This document shows, one piece after another, positions 50,308-62,791 of a stretch of DNA of 64,000 nt (position 1 is its first letter; each line of letters begins with the position of its first letter). The position numbers and the translations under genes are program-made. The DNA is taken from assembly GCA_030704615.1 (NCBI GenBank), contig CM060731.1, positions 78,346,756 to 78,410,755 of the forward strand, written 5' to 3'. Source of the DNA: Takakia lepidozioides. Its lineage: Eukaryota; Streptophyta; Takakiopsida; Takakiales; Takakiaceae. Under the pieces are notes generated by a model. The model saw only the letters and a list, made by a program, of their open reading frames with translations, had not been told where the DNA came from and did no database searches.

Positions 50308-53300
50308 TTAAGGCCTTGAAGGTGTTGGTGAAGTTGGGGGCTTGAGACCTGGGTACTGCATAAAGATCCCAATATACCCCATGCAACTAAATCAGCTGTT
50401 GAAAACGCCATTGCAAATGTCAAATAATTGTTAACACGTGAAGAAGTAAGGTGCTGTAAAGATGGGGCTGAAGCGGTTACTGCATACTGAAAGCCAAAAT
50501 CTGCGCCTACAACTTCAAAAAGAAAAGCTACTGTAGATGACAGAAGCTTCACCCTAGAGCCTCATTGTTCAAAACTGTGACCCACAGCAGGCAGAGCTAA
50601 ACCGCTTCATTCCATGCTCAAAGACCTACATTGAAGAATATGGAGTGGCCCACGTTTTTCCGACTGTTGTTGCTTTAGGAGGGAAAGGGAGAGAGCTTTT
50701 AGGCAGACTGCAGGAGTATTGCTTTCAAATGTGACCAGTAATATCAAGTTACCTGGGTGTATGGTGACAGGGGTGTTGGTGATTGGGGCAGATCAGTGGA
50801 ACTTGTTGATGCAACTGCAGGAGCTGGTGCCTCCTCAGCTGTGATAGTGGCTGTCTCATCCACTTTTGTCTCTTCGGCAATGGCTGCAACAGGAGCAGGT
50901 GTCTCTGCTTCTTCTGGTGCCAGCTTCTCACTCTCCACTGCTGCAGGTTCTGACGTCACCGTCTTTTCCAAAAAGGCTGCCCCATTTGCAGTGGCATCAT
51001 TCACTTGCTCATATGCAGGGAGCAAAACACTTCCAATTCCCTGGATTGAAAGAAAATATTCCAAGTCATTGGAGGAGCTTGCGTGATAGGACATCAACAA
51101 ATAGAAACTGATCACACAACTCTAGGAAGCCCTAGGAAGCCCTGAAAATAAGATTGAGAAATACATTTGACTACTTTAGTGCATTCAGCTAGAGTAACCA
51201 AGGCATTGTCATGTAAGCTGTTGGGTGCCAAAAAAGCTTGTCTAACCAGCTGCAAGGAAAGACTGTCAGCAGGATGACTGCCTGGTTATTCAAATGTACC
51301 CTCAATTTCTTGGAATAAAGCCGGCAGCACGCTTAACTTAAAATCTCTAAACAAATGCCCAGAAAGTTTACTGCATAATATCAATGCAACTAACTGCTAA
51401 ATGATGGGGCATCAGTATCGCAATTAATCTAACGTGGGCATGGACAGTCCCTACCATGTGCTGGTTGGGTCAACACTCGGTTGCGATGTGGGCAGTGCTC
51501 TCTCCAGGCAGTTGTTACTCCATCACTAACAACAGCTACCCAATTATGTGGACCTCCACATTGTTCTCGGGTTATGGAGACTCTCCTACTTCTACCCTTT
51601 GCACACCATCCATCACTCGGACCTGTTTCTTGAAACCGTAGCCACTCTTCCAAATTTATTGGACTCCCCTAGGTATTGCTGTCCCGAAGTTACAACAAAG
51701 ACTTTTAGAAGCACAAGATTGTAGGATGAGAAAGAAGAGGAGGCATGAACCTTCAACTCGTCAACCAACTCTTTGGGAGCTATCTTGGTATCCAAAAATG
51801 TCTTGAGCTCCCCCAGAGTTTTCTTCCGATCCTGCACAACGAAACTGATTGACTTCGTGGAAAACAAAGGACCCAAGGGAAAGGTGGTGAGAGAGTGGCA
51901 TTTGCAAGCATTCGTGTGGACATGCAATACGATTAATGCACAGTCCAGACTTGTTACTTCAACTTTTTGCAAGCCTCAAATTAAAGAAGTCTGCATGTGA
52001 GGGTGCTAAGGGTCTCTTTTACATCATCACTTAGATAGCAACTCGAACTTTCCCAACAAACGACTCCTCAAGACTGAATGGTCCCAACTAACCTCAGCAA
52101 ACAAAAACTTCTTGAGAAAAAGCTGGATCAGTGCAGCCGATCCCACAAGTTGCAGCGCTGTTTCTGCCTGTTCAAGGAAGCAACCTACAATGTTAAACAC
52201 CTTCCAGCCAGGGTGCCTTTCACTGCCATTCTTTCATTCCCCAAACCCCTGGAGTACATTAAGGGAAAAGTGTGTCGAACACTGGATTGAATGTTTCTTG
52301 TATAAGACTCAGGAAAGAGAAAAAGCAACCATGAGTCCTTTATATAGAGCTGAATCCATGAATAAAAAAGAGATCATGCATGTATAGAGAGAGGGCAGGG
52401 AGAGAGAGAGAGAGAGAGAGACACCTCAGAAAATACAACAAGACCAACACCAGCAGCTGCTGCTACTCCCAGTGTGGTTGGCACCAAACTAGAGTTGTCC
52501 TGCAACATGTAAGAGTCACATGTCAGGGAAAAACACAGAAATGCAAACAGTTTAGTGAGAACTTCTAACCCAGCTCGTCGACGGGAAAAATCAGGAGGTA
52601 GATGAGCTCAAGGAGAAGTTTAATACGTAACCAGCTTTACAGTGTGAAAGAATGACTGATAAAGCAAAAAGGAGCATGACAGAGAAGGAATAGATGAGAG
52701 CCACATACACCAAAGCTTCCATCAATGACATCCTTGAGGCTGCTAATGTCAAATGTGAAGCCTTTTCTTGGTAGCAGCCACGGCAATTCGTTTGTCTGTG
52801 GAAGAAAAAGGGGAACTGTTAATACTGGGAAAACTCCCTCTTCCCTTTTCCCACCTCCCCAGATAACACTTTAGCTCGAACACCTGCCTAATTTGCTCAG
52901 ATTTGAACTGCCAGTCCAATACATACCCCTGCCCCATGTATAACTGCTGTTTTAAGGTCAAAATCTTTGACTCCACTAAGACTCACTCTTGCCATGTAGA
53001 TGTGTCACAGGTCCCGTGCTAGATGCCTCATTTGAAACTTGCATTACTGACACCGTGATCCTATCAAGGCATGAAGGAGGTTCGTGATTGACAAGAACAG
53101 ATCAAACATATCACAGCCATTTCAACTTTGTGACCAGCTTCAGAGATAGGAAGTAGTGTGCCAAGAAGAGACAACAGAGACCTGCCAACCATTCTGTCCC
53201 TCAGCACCATCCTTGATTGCGTACGCTCCTTTAAAGCCACTCTTTGCCAGTAACTTAGCAACTGCTGCAGAGTTCCCATCAAATCTGTTCCTCAACACAG

Positions 53301-55081
53301 ACACAGAGCATCAACATCTCATACGAGATATTCTCACTGGGCAAAACTAAATGCTCTAAAGGATTTATAACCATTTAGTTTTGGCGTGCAGACAAAAGGA
53401 TTATAATCATCTAGTGTGCAGACAAAAAGAGAGGCCCGTGCGACTACAACTCTGGAAGACATTTTGAGCCGCATGAGTATATTAGTCAAGGAACTGCAAA
53501 GCAGCCACATAAATTGTAGACTAATGTCTCTCAAACATGCACAACCTCAAAAGACAAGCTGAAAATCAGAAGATGTGAAATCAATGTGCCCCCCTCAAGC
53601 TCCTCATTCCTAAAAGTTCATTCTAGGTAGATGCCCAGAGAGAGACAAAACAAAAAGGCTAGTACATCAATTTGGCCCCCCTTTTGGAATAGGTTGTAGT
53701 CAAAAGAAATGGAGCTTAAAAATTAGTCTTCATCAAATGGCATTGTAAATGATCAAAGATTTGAAATGGTGAAAAGCATGTTATCTGCTCCCTGCTCTCT
53801 GCTACCACAGCGCCTGCCTTACAACATTGTGTGACAAAACCTTGGTTCATCCTTCTTAATCATTTACCAACATTCATGAGCACAAGTCAGGTGGCCACCC
53901 ATGAATTTAGCCATCAAAGAAGGACACACCATTGTGCAATCTATTTTGATATGGATATTGGCTCATTCTACTACAGGAATGCCAAACTGCCTACAAAACA
54001 GGGCAGGATAAAACTGGCAGGAAAACGGATTCTCTCCCTCCAATCCTCCCCTCGTGCATTATACTAACCCCTGGCTAACATCTACTAAATGTCAATACCA
54101 CACAGTTTACAACATCTCCACATGAGTTCCGTATATCAGCTGCAGAAGTACAGACTCGTACGTCATTGTATATTGTAGTTGTAGTTGCTTAGGAAATGGG
54201 AGCGAGTCTGTTGCATTGGAGAAGGTGTGGCATTCATCACTTATCTACGTGTTTCTCTCTCGCACAAGTAAATCCGCATACTACTGGTGTGCACAAGATT
54301 TTAGTCACACGTACCGGTCCAAAATATAAATACTGATGTTCTCTGCATCCTTGAACTTGGCCTTAACTTTCTCTGCATAAGCATCGTCCTCGGCCGTGTA
54401 AGCCAACTGCACAACTCGCTTCTTCAAAGCTCTAAGGTCCGGAGTTCCTTCCACCTTGATGTCCTCCGCTGATCGTATGTCAAGAAGCTGCGCACCCGCT
54501 TCCTTTTCTGATAGCTTTGCGTACGCATCTTTTGCAGACACTGAGCCAAATCCTTGCGCAGAAAATATTTGTGAAGCAACTAAAGGAGCGGAAACTACCA
54601 AAACTCCCACAATTACAGCTAAGGGATTACTCGTTAACAGGTCCACAGCACTGCTGGCTACGTCAAAATCAATAGCATCTACAGGAGCCGATGCGGCAGA
54701 GGGTGAAGCACTTTTAATCCCCGATACAATGTCATCGTAGTTCAACGCAAGAGACGCTTGGACGGGGATGAGAGACAAAACTAGTGAAGCCAAGGCGGGA
54801 CAAAGAAGAGGGAGGGCCGGCCGGCCTGACGATGAAGAAACCTCAAATTGCTCGCGAATGCCAGGGAATGCTTCCCCAATCTTTCCCATGGATTCAACGG
54901 ATAAGACATTATGCAAGTCCTTGTCCGAAACTGAAGGTTTACACATAAGACGCGCTGTCGGAACCGCCAGCTTCCCGCTACGAGTAGTGCGAGGTCCTGG
55001 ACTAGTTCCACACGCCTTGCCGCTCACTTTGCATGTCATAGCAGACGGCACCCCACCACTTCTTATTCCTAGCAGCTCCAT
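50308..55081 (-). CDS. TROL: TROL thylakoid rhodanese-like protein
   Basis: Exons (minus): 55081-54315, 53284-53182, 52795-52709, 52499-52425, 52167-52093, 51831-51751, 51040-50753, 50355-50308. They sum to 1524 bases (507 aa) with all phases matching and GT/AG borders. TROL anchors ferredoxin-NADP reductase (FNR) to thylakoids and tunes electron flow. Residues 1 to ~90 look like a chloroplast transit peptide. There is a membrane span at ~153-172, then an inactive rhodanese domain (~180-300; YILDRFDGN has Asp where the catalytic Cys would be). Exon 4 (TLGVAAAAGVGLVVF) and exon 5 (LQLVGSAALIQLFLKKF) supply further spans. Exon 6 has APKELVDELK. An Ala/Glu/Pro-rich stretch precedes the C-terminal PLSPYTQ-YPGLKPPTSPTPS, the ITEP-type FNR-binding tail. 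A CT-rich tract (55110-55140) precedes the ATG. Confidence 0.9.
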
Positions 55082-56256
55082 ATCTGCCTTCTACTCTACT
55101 CCACTAATAATCCCCTCTCTCTCCCTCTCCCTCTCTCAAAGATTCTTCTCTTTCTTCCTTCGGGGATAGTAGCTTAGCTTATCTACAGGCCCACAGTTCG
55201 CAAGGCGCGACAGGTGTGCCGGTTATGGATGGTGCCTTTGTTCATCCGTCTCGTCCGATCTTTGTGCCACGCATTATTGTCATCTTCATCCACGCAACGT
55301 ATGTTGTCCAAGCCTTCCTCCTGTCTCTCACCTTCTTCAGTGAAGAGTTGTTTGTTGTGTTGTTTCCTTCCCACCCTAAAATCGTGCAAGCTGCATATTG
55401 CAAGCCTCCCGAAATCTCATCATGTCGCGCACCCTGTCAAGAAAGTATGGGGAGGCGGTAGATCTTTGCGGTTGGGTTGTTTGAAGGCTTTCTGCCCTGT
55501 ATATTTTAAGCCTACTCTCGGCGGCTGATGATAGCCCAGTATCTGGAATGCATAAAGTGCCTGTGCAAGAACGGTTGGATAGGACATCGCCAATCAACTG
55601 CTGCCAAACGCCGAGCTTGGTGCTTTGCAGCATGACAGTTTGCAGCTGGAAAAGTACCTTACTAAATTTGAGAGAAGGGTGACAGTTTGCTTGCCATCTT
55701 CTTTGTTTGGATTATTGGTTCTTATTAATGCTTTGTGGTGGTTGCTGCTACTTTAAGCAGAGAATGCTTACTTCTACACAACACCAAATCTGTGAATTTC
55801 TCGAGTGGAATTTCTGCCTATTTTCTTTCAATAACATCCACAATTTGACAGATACTAAAATCAGGTGCCATGCAGTCGTTTTCCCCAAATGGTACAAGCT
55901 AACTTTCTTTTGATGGTGGCAAATTATGTTTCACAGAATTGCTAGTAGACTCGCTGGTAGAAAGTGCTGACTTACTCCCGATGTACAATGCTATAGACAG
56001 AAATATATTAACAAGAGACCATCAAATGTGGGACCATTGACACTTCCTAACCAACAAGAACCCTGCAGCAGATCATGATATATAAAGTAGCCATCTAATT
56101 GCTTGCTGGGTTCTGTGGGATGACTTGTGATGGTGGCCTAGGCAGAAGGGAGCACGTTGCAGATGAAAAAATTGCAACCAGACTGCTGAATGGCAAGAGT
56201 CTGTGTCTGAACAGTGCTCTCTCAAGAACCTTCAGGACGAGAACAAAATAGAGTAT
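55082..56256. other. TROL upstream region; intergenic, no gene seen
   Basis: The CT-rich tract at 55108-55140 is a plausible TROL core-promoter pyrimidine patch. ORFs at 55214-55633 on either strand lack domains. The segment next to 56256 would hold the NFU 3' untranslated region. Confidence 0.4.
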
Positions 56257-59200
56257 TCAACCCCCAGGATTTGTGCTAATTTTCTCTTCTTCATCATCTG
56301 AGTCTGAATCATGTGCTTCCTCCACACCTTTCACCTGCTTTCCCGCGGGTCACATATAAGCTATTAAGGCCACATAATGACAGGGGTCTCTATCGAATTA
56401 AGAGCTATGTTGATCAAGAAAATGAAGACCGATGAATGCCCGTTGCAGTTTGGACATGTACATTGGGAGAGGAGGGACAGAGTGACAGCACACGGTAATC
56501 AGATGCCACAAGCAGGAGAGAGAATGGCAAAGAGATGACCTCAGGCACATAGTGCATCAACATGTTTTCAATTCCGGACTTGAGAGTTACAGCAGAGCTC
56601 GGGCATCCACTACATGCTCCCTGCATCTTCAGCTTCACTATCCCCGTCGCCCTGCATCATTCATTAATGAAGCCAATCAGAGATGAAATAAACCTTAACA
56701 CAACCAGCACATGGGGGATGAATTTTCCAAAGCCATTCCCATGCATGATGACCCTGAAGGTGTCTGACAGTGCGATATCATGAGATACATGACCAGAAAA
56801 ATAAGTTCCACAGCACGCAAGTCCCCATCACCAGGTCCGTTTGACCCAACTTTGTTATACAACAAAATACTCTCTCAATGTGCTCATGAGTGCTTTCGTG
56901 CAGATGTATCAAGGCATCAAGAGAAGGAGAACCCCAGTAAACTATACTAAACAGGCAGAGTAGAGGAATACTCGCATTTTCTGTTCTTCCAAAACTTAGT
57001 ATTAGCAAGTTAGAGTTTGTGTGCACTATGGATAAGGGTAAAAAGCAGACGAAGTGCTGACCCTAACAAAAAAACAAAAAACGGAATGTATCCTTAAGAA
57101 ACTACCTGCCTGATACCTCAACAACTAGACTACTGTGTCACCTCTGCCAGGAAACAGGAAACAGAGAATCCAGGTGAGCTTATAGACTCACAAGTCAAAG
57201 CCACGGTATTCAATGTCACCACCATCATCTTGCACAGCAGGCCGAATCCGCGTCTCCAACAATTCCTTTATCATTGCTACTGTCTCATCATCCTCCTGCA
57301 CCCCACACACATTATTCTGCAAGTGCCACATTTTGTACAAGTCCCCTATACTCTTACAGCCGCAGGACAAGGAATCTTAGAACTTTTTGAATATTTTGCT
57401 CTGCAACCCACCTGGACAGAGCAGAAACGTGTGAAAAGATGTGCTGGCTCTTTAGCACACCATATCAATCTAGTGAACAAACTTCCAAATGACAAACCAA
57501 AACAGTGAAAGCTTTCAGTGTGAGCAAATTAAGAGAGAAAGAAGAAAGAGAGAGACCTCCCACGGAAAGGGGCAGGAGCAACAGCAAGCCGAACCCGGTA
57601 TCAAGTCAATGGTAATCTTAACCATTGGCAACAAGTGAGCCTAACCAACAAAGATACAGCATGCAAGGTCGAGGTATTCTTGAGGGTTAAGATTATACTA
57701 CAGCCAGTGAGTGTGACAATATATACAAGAAGGTGGCCAAGTCCAATGCTTTACTTAGAAGTGCCCTCAAATCCTTCTCAGGAGATAAAAGGTAGGGCTA
57801 GAACTGGCAACTATCATACATGAAATCTCACCCGCTGTATAGAAATAAGAAGGATAAGCAAAAAAAAACCTCGTTGATAGCGGTGTCAGAAGCATGGGAC
57901 TGTGCATCATAGAAGAGAGGTTGCTTTGCTGTGTAGAAATCCATGATTGCAGCAAAAATCTCGGGCTTCAATATGTCCCATGATAGTTCATCTGCCTTTG
58001 TTACCGTCACAAACTCACTCCCGAAAAAAACCCTCGTGACACCTTCAGGCACACGGTGATATATGGAATTAACTTTCACTGCTATTCATAGCTATAAACA
58101 CAGGAAGTACCATGTAGGTGTTTCCAATACAGCTCTAGGAAATTTCACTGGCATATGAATTAAAGGTCCTAGGTACATGCCCTAGGCTGTACACTGGTAT
58201 TTTGCATCCACCTGCTGGCAATATCCTATGAAAATGAGCAGGAGAAAGTTTTGGCTCAGATGAGCCAACCTGATCAGGTATTAGGAATCCATCTGACCTA
58301 ATTGCAGCTATCAAATGTGCTATGAACATGAAGGAGAAAAGTTTCGTACATACCATCTATTCTAAAAAGAGCCTTAGCAAGAGGAGACTGCATGCCGACT
58401 CGAGCATTTGGAAAGTCAGAGCTGCCAACCCCCATAACTTCCTTTCCCGGGTAGAACATGAGCGACTGGGGATTGGGTGTGCTCTGTGTTTGTATGAACA
58501 TACTCCGTTGCTGCCCTACTGCAGATAGCTAGTCGTAACCCCCCACCCCCACAGACCGCACCAACCTTAGTACTGGTATTTGATAACTGAAGTTAATGAC
58601 ACCAGCACTAAAATTTGACAGGTATGAACACGGTTTTGAGGATTATGACACAAATCATATCCGTCCTGACTCTCACGTTAAAGTTAGCAGACAACCATGC
58701 TCGGGCCAAACTCAGTTCGATCCGTCCATTTCTATAGCTGCTATATAATGTACTCAGGGAACGGCATGAGTACATTCTATAGCTGCTTGCATCGACTGGC
58801 AACCAAGCTGCCAAATGCGAAAGCCTCTTCCATGTAAAACGAAGAGAAACAAACTATGTTTGCAATCTACCGAAGCTCAAGCGTATTGATTCTGATTCCA
58901 AAAAGCTGGAGGACAGCTTTTCAATCAACGAGTGGAAGGAATTCCTGCAGGAATTCAAATAAATGGCCGCTGATTTAGTAATAGCACAAGATGCCAAATC
59001 GTGATTACAATCCACCATGCAGTTTCTTGCAGTTGAGGTTTGAAACTCTCGATCACCTATCAAGTATATTTTAGAAGAAAGAGCTCTGAATCAATCACCG
59101 CGTGACAGAAGTGCTGGAGAAACCACCGAAGATGAGAGGGGAAACCTCTTGCCCAAAAAAGGCCAGCCCTGCATGTTGCCACCATCCCCGGCTGCAACAA

Positions 59201-59318
59201 ATCCACCTCTGGTTGCCGAGGATGCTATCCACCTTTGCGAATAGCGGGATGCAGACATACAGGGCCTGAGCCCCGCCCTTCTTAGCAGACTCCGCGCTGC
59301 GCGCATAGACGTTGCCAT
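56257..59318 (-). CDS. NFU4: Mitochondrial NFU4/NFU5-type Fe-S cluster scaffold
   Basis: Exons (minus): 59318-59099, 58518-58354, 58042-57870, 57295-57192, 56651-56540, 56334-56257. They sum to 852 bases (283 aa) with matching phases; Val74 and Gly129 are split codons. NFU proteins pass 4Fe-4S clusters to late-acting mitochondrial targets such as lipoate synthase. Residues 1 to ~75 form an Arg/Ser-rich, acid-poor mitochondrial presequence ([11 protein letters not shown]). The Nfu N-terminal domain follows ([20 protein letters not shown] ... [15 protein letters not shown]), then the NifU-like domain with the cluster-binding Cys234 and Cys237 (ACSGCPSS) and [13 protein letters not shown]. The tail is acidic (DSDSDDEEE). 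It is divergent from the hexosaminidase gene. NFU4 and NFU5 cannot be told apart. Confidence 0.92.
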
Positions 59319-60507
59319 ACTCTTACCACAGATTCTTCAAAACCCAGTAGCCGATTTGGAGCAAACCTAAAGACACCCAAATGACGCGAAGAATAACAGA
59401 TCAACAAACTTTACTCAGCGATTGGATTGTCACAGAGCTCAGATATGAGCACGGAAGAACCCAACAATTCTTAGTCCCTCCAGGGCAACTACACCCGAAA
59501 TTCTTGAGCTTCATCGACACTTGAAGGTAGCAAAAGATGACCGCCACGACTGGGCGCATGAATGATGCACCAACTACATCATATGACACGTGGACCATGT
59601 ATCAAACAGATTTTGTCAAATAGTTTTCTCGAGCGTTGTTGCTCTGACAAAGCGGGGAGATAATCAAAGAGAAGTTTTAGTGTGTCCTCTGCCCACCATT
59701 GCACCTGTGAAGCTCTCACCCCGGAGACTGGATACCTGCCAGATGTGATATGCTTGTCTTGTGCTCTGGCCTCGTTCTTGGGCTCTTGTTGCAAGCTACG
59801 TAACTTCGAGATGCAAACCGAATATAGGGAAGTTATGAGCTTTCATATCTAATGAGTCCTCGGCCTGCGTGCCGTCTACGACGTTGTGGGTCCTCACCAT
59901 CGGGGGTTTTTCTTGCCAAGCTTCTTCCATGCGATATGGTTTACATCTTGGGAAGTTAGGGGTTCTCTGTATGCATCAGTTAGCTATACCTGAATTGCTT
60001 GTGAGATAGCAGCAAAGAGGCCACACATTGAGCCAACCGTTCAAGCTTTTGGTTGAAGGAAAGTGATCTGTTCTCGTTGATGGAAAAGCATGGCATGCTA
60101 GTGCGGATGAGGACTGGGGATTTCGCAGTAACCGGCTTCACTGGTCAAAGATAATGCTCCATCGCATATACACCTTTATTTGGAAGTTAATGGGCGCGAC
60201 GAAGGTCCTCTGACGAAGAAAGAAACAATTGCGGTAAACCCATACAGCAGATGTTTCTCGATTGTAGCGTCAGTAAGTGACCTGGTTTCTGGAATCTCAC
60301 TTTTAATTCGGTAGCTGTGATGGGTCCCACGAAGCCGGCAGTCGAACGTCAAGAGTATTTGACGTCGAAAACAATATCCCCTTTGCAGTCAGTCTTGCAA
60401 GACTCGAAGAGTAGAGCAGAGGACAGCGATTGATAGAGAGATTTGAAGGAGAAAGGTGAGGAAGAAGAATGCCGGGGTGAAAGAGAGATCGACTGAGCGC
60501 AGCCAAT
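59319..60507. promoter_or_regulatory. Shared intergenic region between divergent NFU and hexosaminidase genes
   Basis: About 1.19 kb separates the two start codons. No ORF here has a recognised domain (59401-59598, 60303-60830 and others are not supported). It must contain both 5' untranslated regions and promoters. I see no canonical TATA box close to either start. A purine-rich stretch (GAGAGATTTGAAGGAGAAAG) precedes the hexosaminidase ATG. Confidence 0.5.
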
Positions 60508-62791
60508 ATGAGAATCTTACCAGTCACTCCAACACTCATGCCAATCACAATCGTCATAGCGATATGTTTTCTAATTCTTCCAGTTGCCGAAGCTGACGTT
60601 TTTCTATGGCCAATGCCACAGTTTGTAGCATGGGAAACCGGCCCTGCCCTTGAGCTGAGCTCCTCGTTCACAATCAACTCTCCCAAGCAACTCGAACTCC
60701 GAGAGGCGGCAAAGCGATATACGAAACTCATCTTCAAAGAACGTTGGTTGCCAGTCCAATCCCCCATCATACAGCTAAACACCATACCCGACGTCAAAGC
60801 TTCAAGCAAGTTGCATTCTCTTGAGATCATTGTGGGTGATTTGCAGGCTGACTTGCAACATGGTGTGGATGAATCCTACAATATCAGCATTCCCGATGCG
60901 GGTGGGAAAGCTTCTCTTCGAGCAGCAACTGTTTGGGGTGCATTACATGGGCTTGAGACATTTTCGCAGCTTGTTCGTCGTCAGAGTGAGAAAAGCTCCA
61001 TTCTGATCATAGAGCATGCGGTTTACATCAGAGACGGACCCATCTTTCCGCATCGTGGATTAGTCCTGGACACCTCGCGAAATTATTATCCTGTCAAAGA
61101 TATTTTGCGCACGATCAGAGCTTTGGGTTGCAATAAGCTCAATGTGTTCCACTGGCATATTACTGACTCACATTCATTCCCCCTTGAACTCTCCAAGGAA
61201 CCTGAGCTTGCCAGCAAGGGCGCCTATGGTGTCAGGGAGCGGTATACCCACGGAGATGTTAAGAGAATTATCAAGTATGCTCGAGCACGTGGTGTACGAG
61301 TTATTCCTGAGCTTGATATGCCTGGTACGTGCCCTATGTACATTCTTCAACCCCTCAATGATCTGGTCTAAAAGGTCTAGCCGGAAGGTTGAATAAATAC
61401 AAGGTTGGGATTCACAGCAACAGACGGATAAGAGGAGGGTTCATGCACATATCCTTCAAAGTGGACTGATGGTTGAGTATACATTTCGTGCAGGTCATAC
61501 TGGATCCTGGTCAGGAGCTTATCCAGATATTGTGACTTGTCATGACCAATTCTGGATGCAACCAAACTTGCCCTGGAGCTCGCGAATGGCTTCAGAACCG
61601 GGATGGCCGGGACAACTCAATCCTCTCCACCCCCACACATACCAGGTGGTGAAAAATGTGGTAGATGAGGTTACGTCTATGTTCCCGGACAAGTTCTACC
61701 ATGGAGGAGGCGATGAGGTGAACCCAGGCTGCTGGAACAACAGTAAAGATATCGAGGTATCAAGTGCTCCACCTATGCACACCCTTTTTCTATAACAGGT
61801 CTCCACATTTAGAGTCTTGTTTATGCAGCATTCATCTGTCACCACAATATCGGTTCAAAATATCCAAAGAGTCTGTGCAATTATAAAGCTTTGTTACATA
61901 AATCTGCAACGTGCTTCGAAATCCATGGCTGCAGGCTTACACACTTGCAGGAGGGAGCATGACCAGTATGTTATCGACGTTTGTAAACACCACGCACCCC
62001 TACATCACTTCAAATGGAAAGACGGCCGTGTATTGGCAGGACTTGTTACTCGACGATGTTATCAATGTAAGCTCGTCGGTCCTGCCCAGGGAGACAACTA
62101 TCCTCCAGACATGGCTCAACGGGCCACATAGCACTAAGCTTACAACCTCCGCTGGTTACCGCACAATTGTGTCTTCATCCGATAACTACTATCTCGATTG
62201 TGGTCACGCTGACTTCATGGGAAATGATAGCCGGTATGTATGTACAACACCCACTCCTTCGACACTCAGATCTCTTTACCAAGTTTGAAATGCATGTGAA
62301 AGTAACCTACTTGGGATCTACGAAATGAGGAGGAATACTTGAAGGCAAACTTGATCTAAACTATACGTCGTGACCTCTACAGATATGACCAAAACAGCAA
62401 CGACGACCCCAACAACCCGGTCAATTACGATGGCGGCGATGGTGGGTCTTGGTGCGGTCCTTTCAAATCGTGGGCGCGTTTTTATGACTACGACATCACC
62501 TACAACCTTACCACATCTGAAGCAGCTCTCGTGCTTGGAGGTGAAGCCGCCCTCTGGTCCGAGCAGTCAGATGCAACAGTAGTTGACAGTCGACTCTGGC
62601 CTCGAACATCTGCCATGGCCGAGACTCTTTGGTCTGGTAACAAAGCATCTGATGGAACCAAACGATATGCAGAAGCCCTCAATCGGCTGAATGACTGGAG
62701 ATACAGGCTTGTGGAAAGAGGCATCCGTGCCGAGCCTTTGCAGCCCCTTTGGTGCTTGAAGCACCCTGGCCAATGTAATGTCAACACTTAG
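60508..62791 (+). CDS. HEXO: Beta-hexosaminidase (GH20)
   Basis: Exons: 60508-61324, 61494-61756, 61935-62233, 62383-62791. They sum to 1788 bases (595 aa) with matching phases. The enzyme removes terminal N-acetylhexosamine from N-glycans in the vacuole, plasma membrane or apoplast. A signal peptide is clear (residues 1-29, ending PVAEA), then FLWPMPQFV, the GH20 N-terminal domain and the TIM barrel: [48 protein letters not shown]. The catalytic Asp346-Glu347 pair sits in [33 protein letters not shown] and [13 protein letters not shown] complete the active-site blocks. The acceptor at 61935 was chosen over a nearby AG (61950) because only it keeps phase. HEXO subtype is unresolved. Confidence 0.92.

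Noticed and set aside
50757-51111. Plus-strand ORFs across TROL exon 7
   Set aside because: They mirror the Ala/Glu/Pro-rich repeat codons of TROL on the opposite strand.
52749-52976. 75-codon minus-strand frame as a TROL exon
   Set aside because: It reads through intron sequence in the wrong frame; the true exon 3 is 52795-52709 with the conserved FDISSLKDVIDGSFG.
60303-60830. 175-codon minus-strand ORF over the hexosaminidase first exon
   Set aside because: It is antisense to a well-supported coding exon and has no domain.
61946-61955. Alternative splice acceptor (TTGCAG) for hexosaminidase exon 3
   Set aside because: It would shift phase and give an early stop; the acceptor before 61935 keeps the frame and the conserved sequence.
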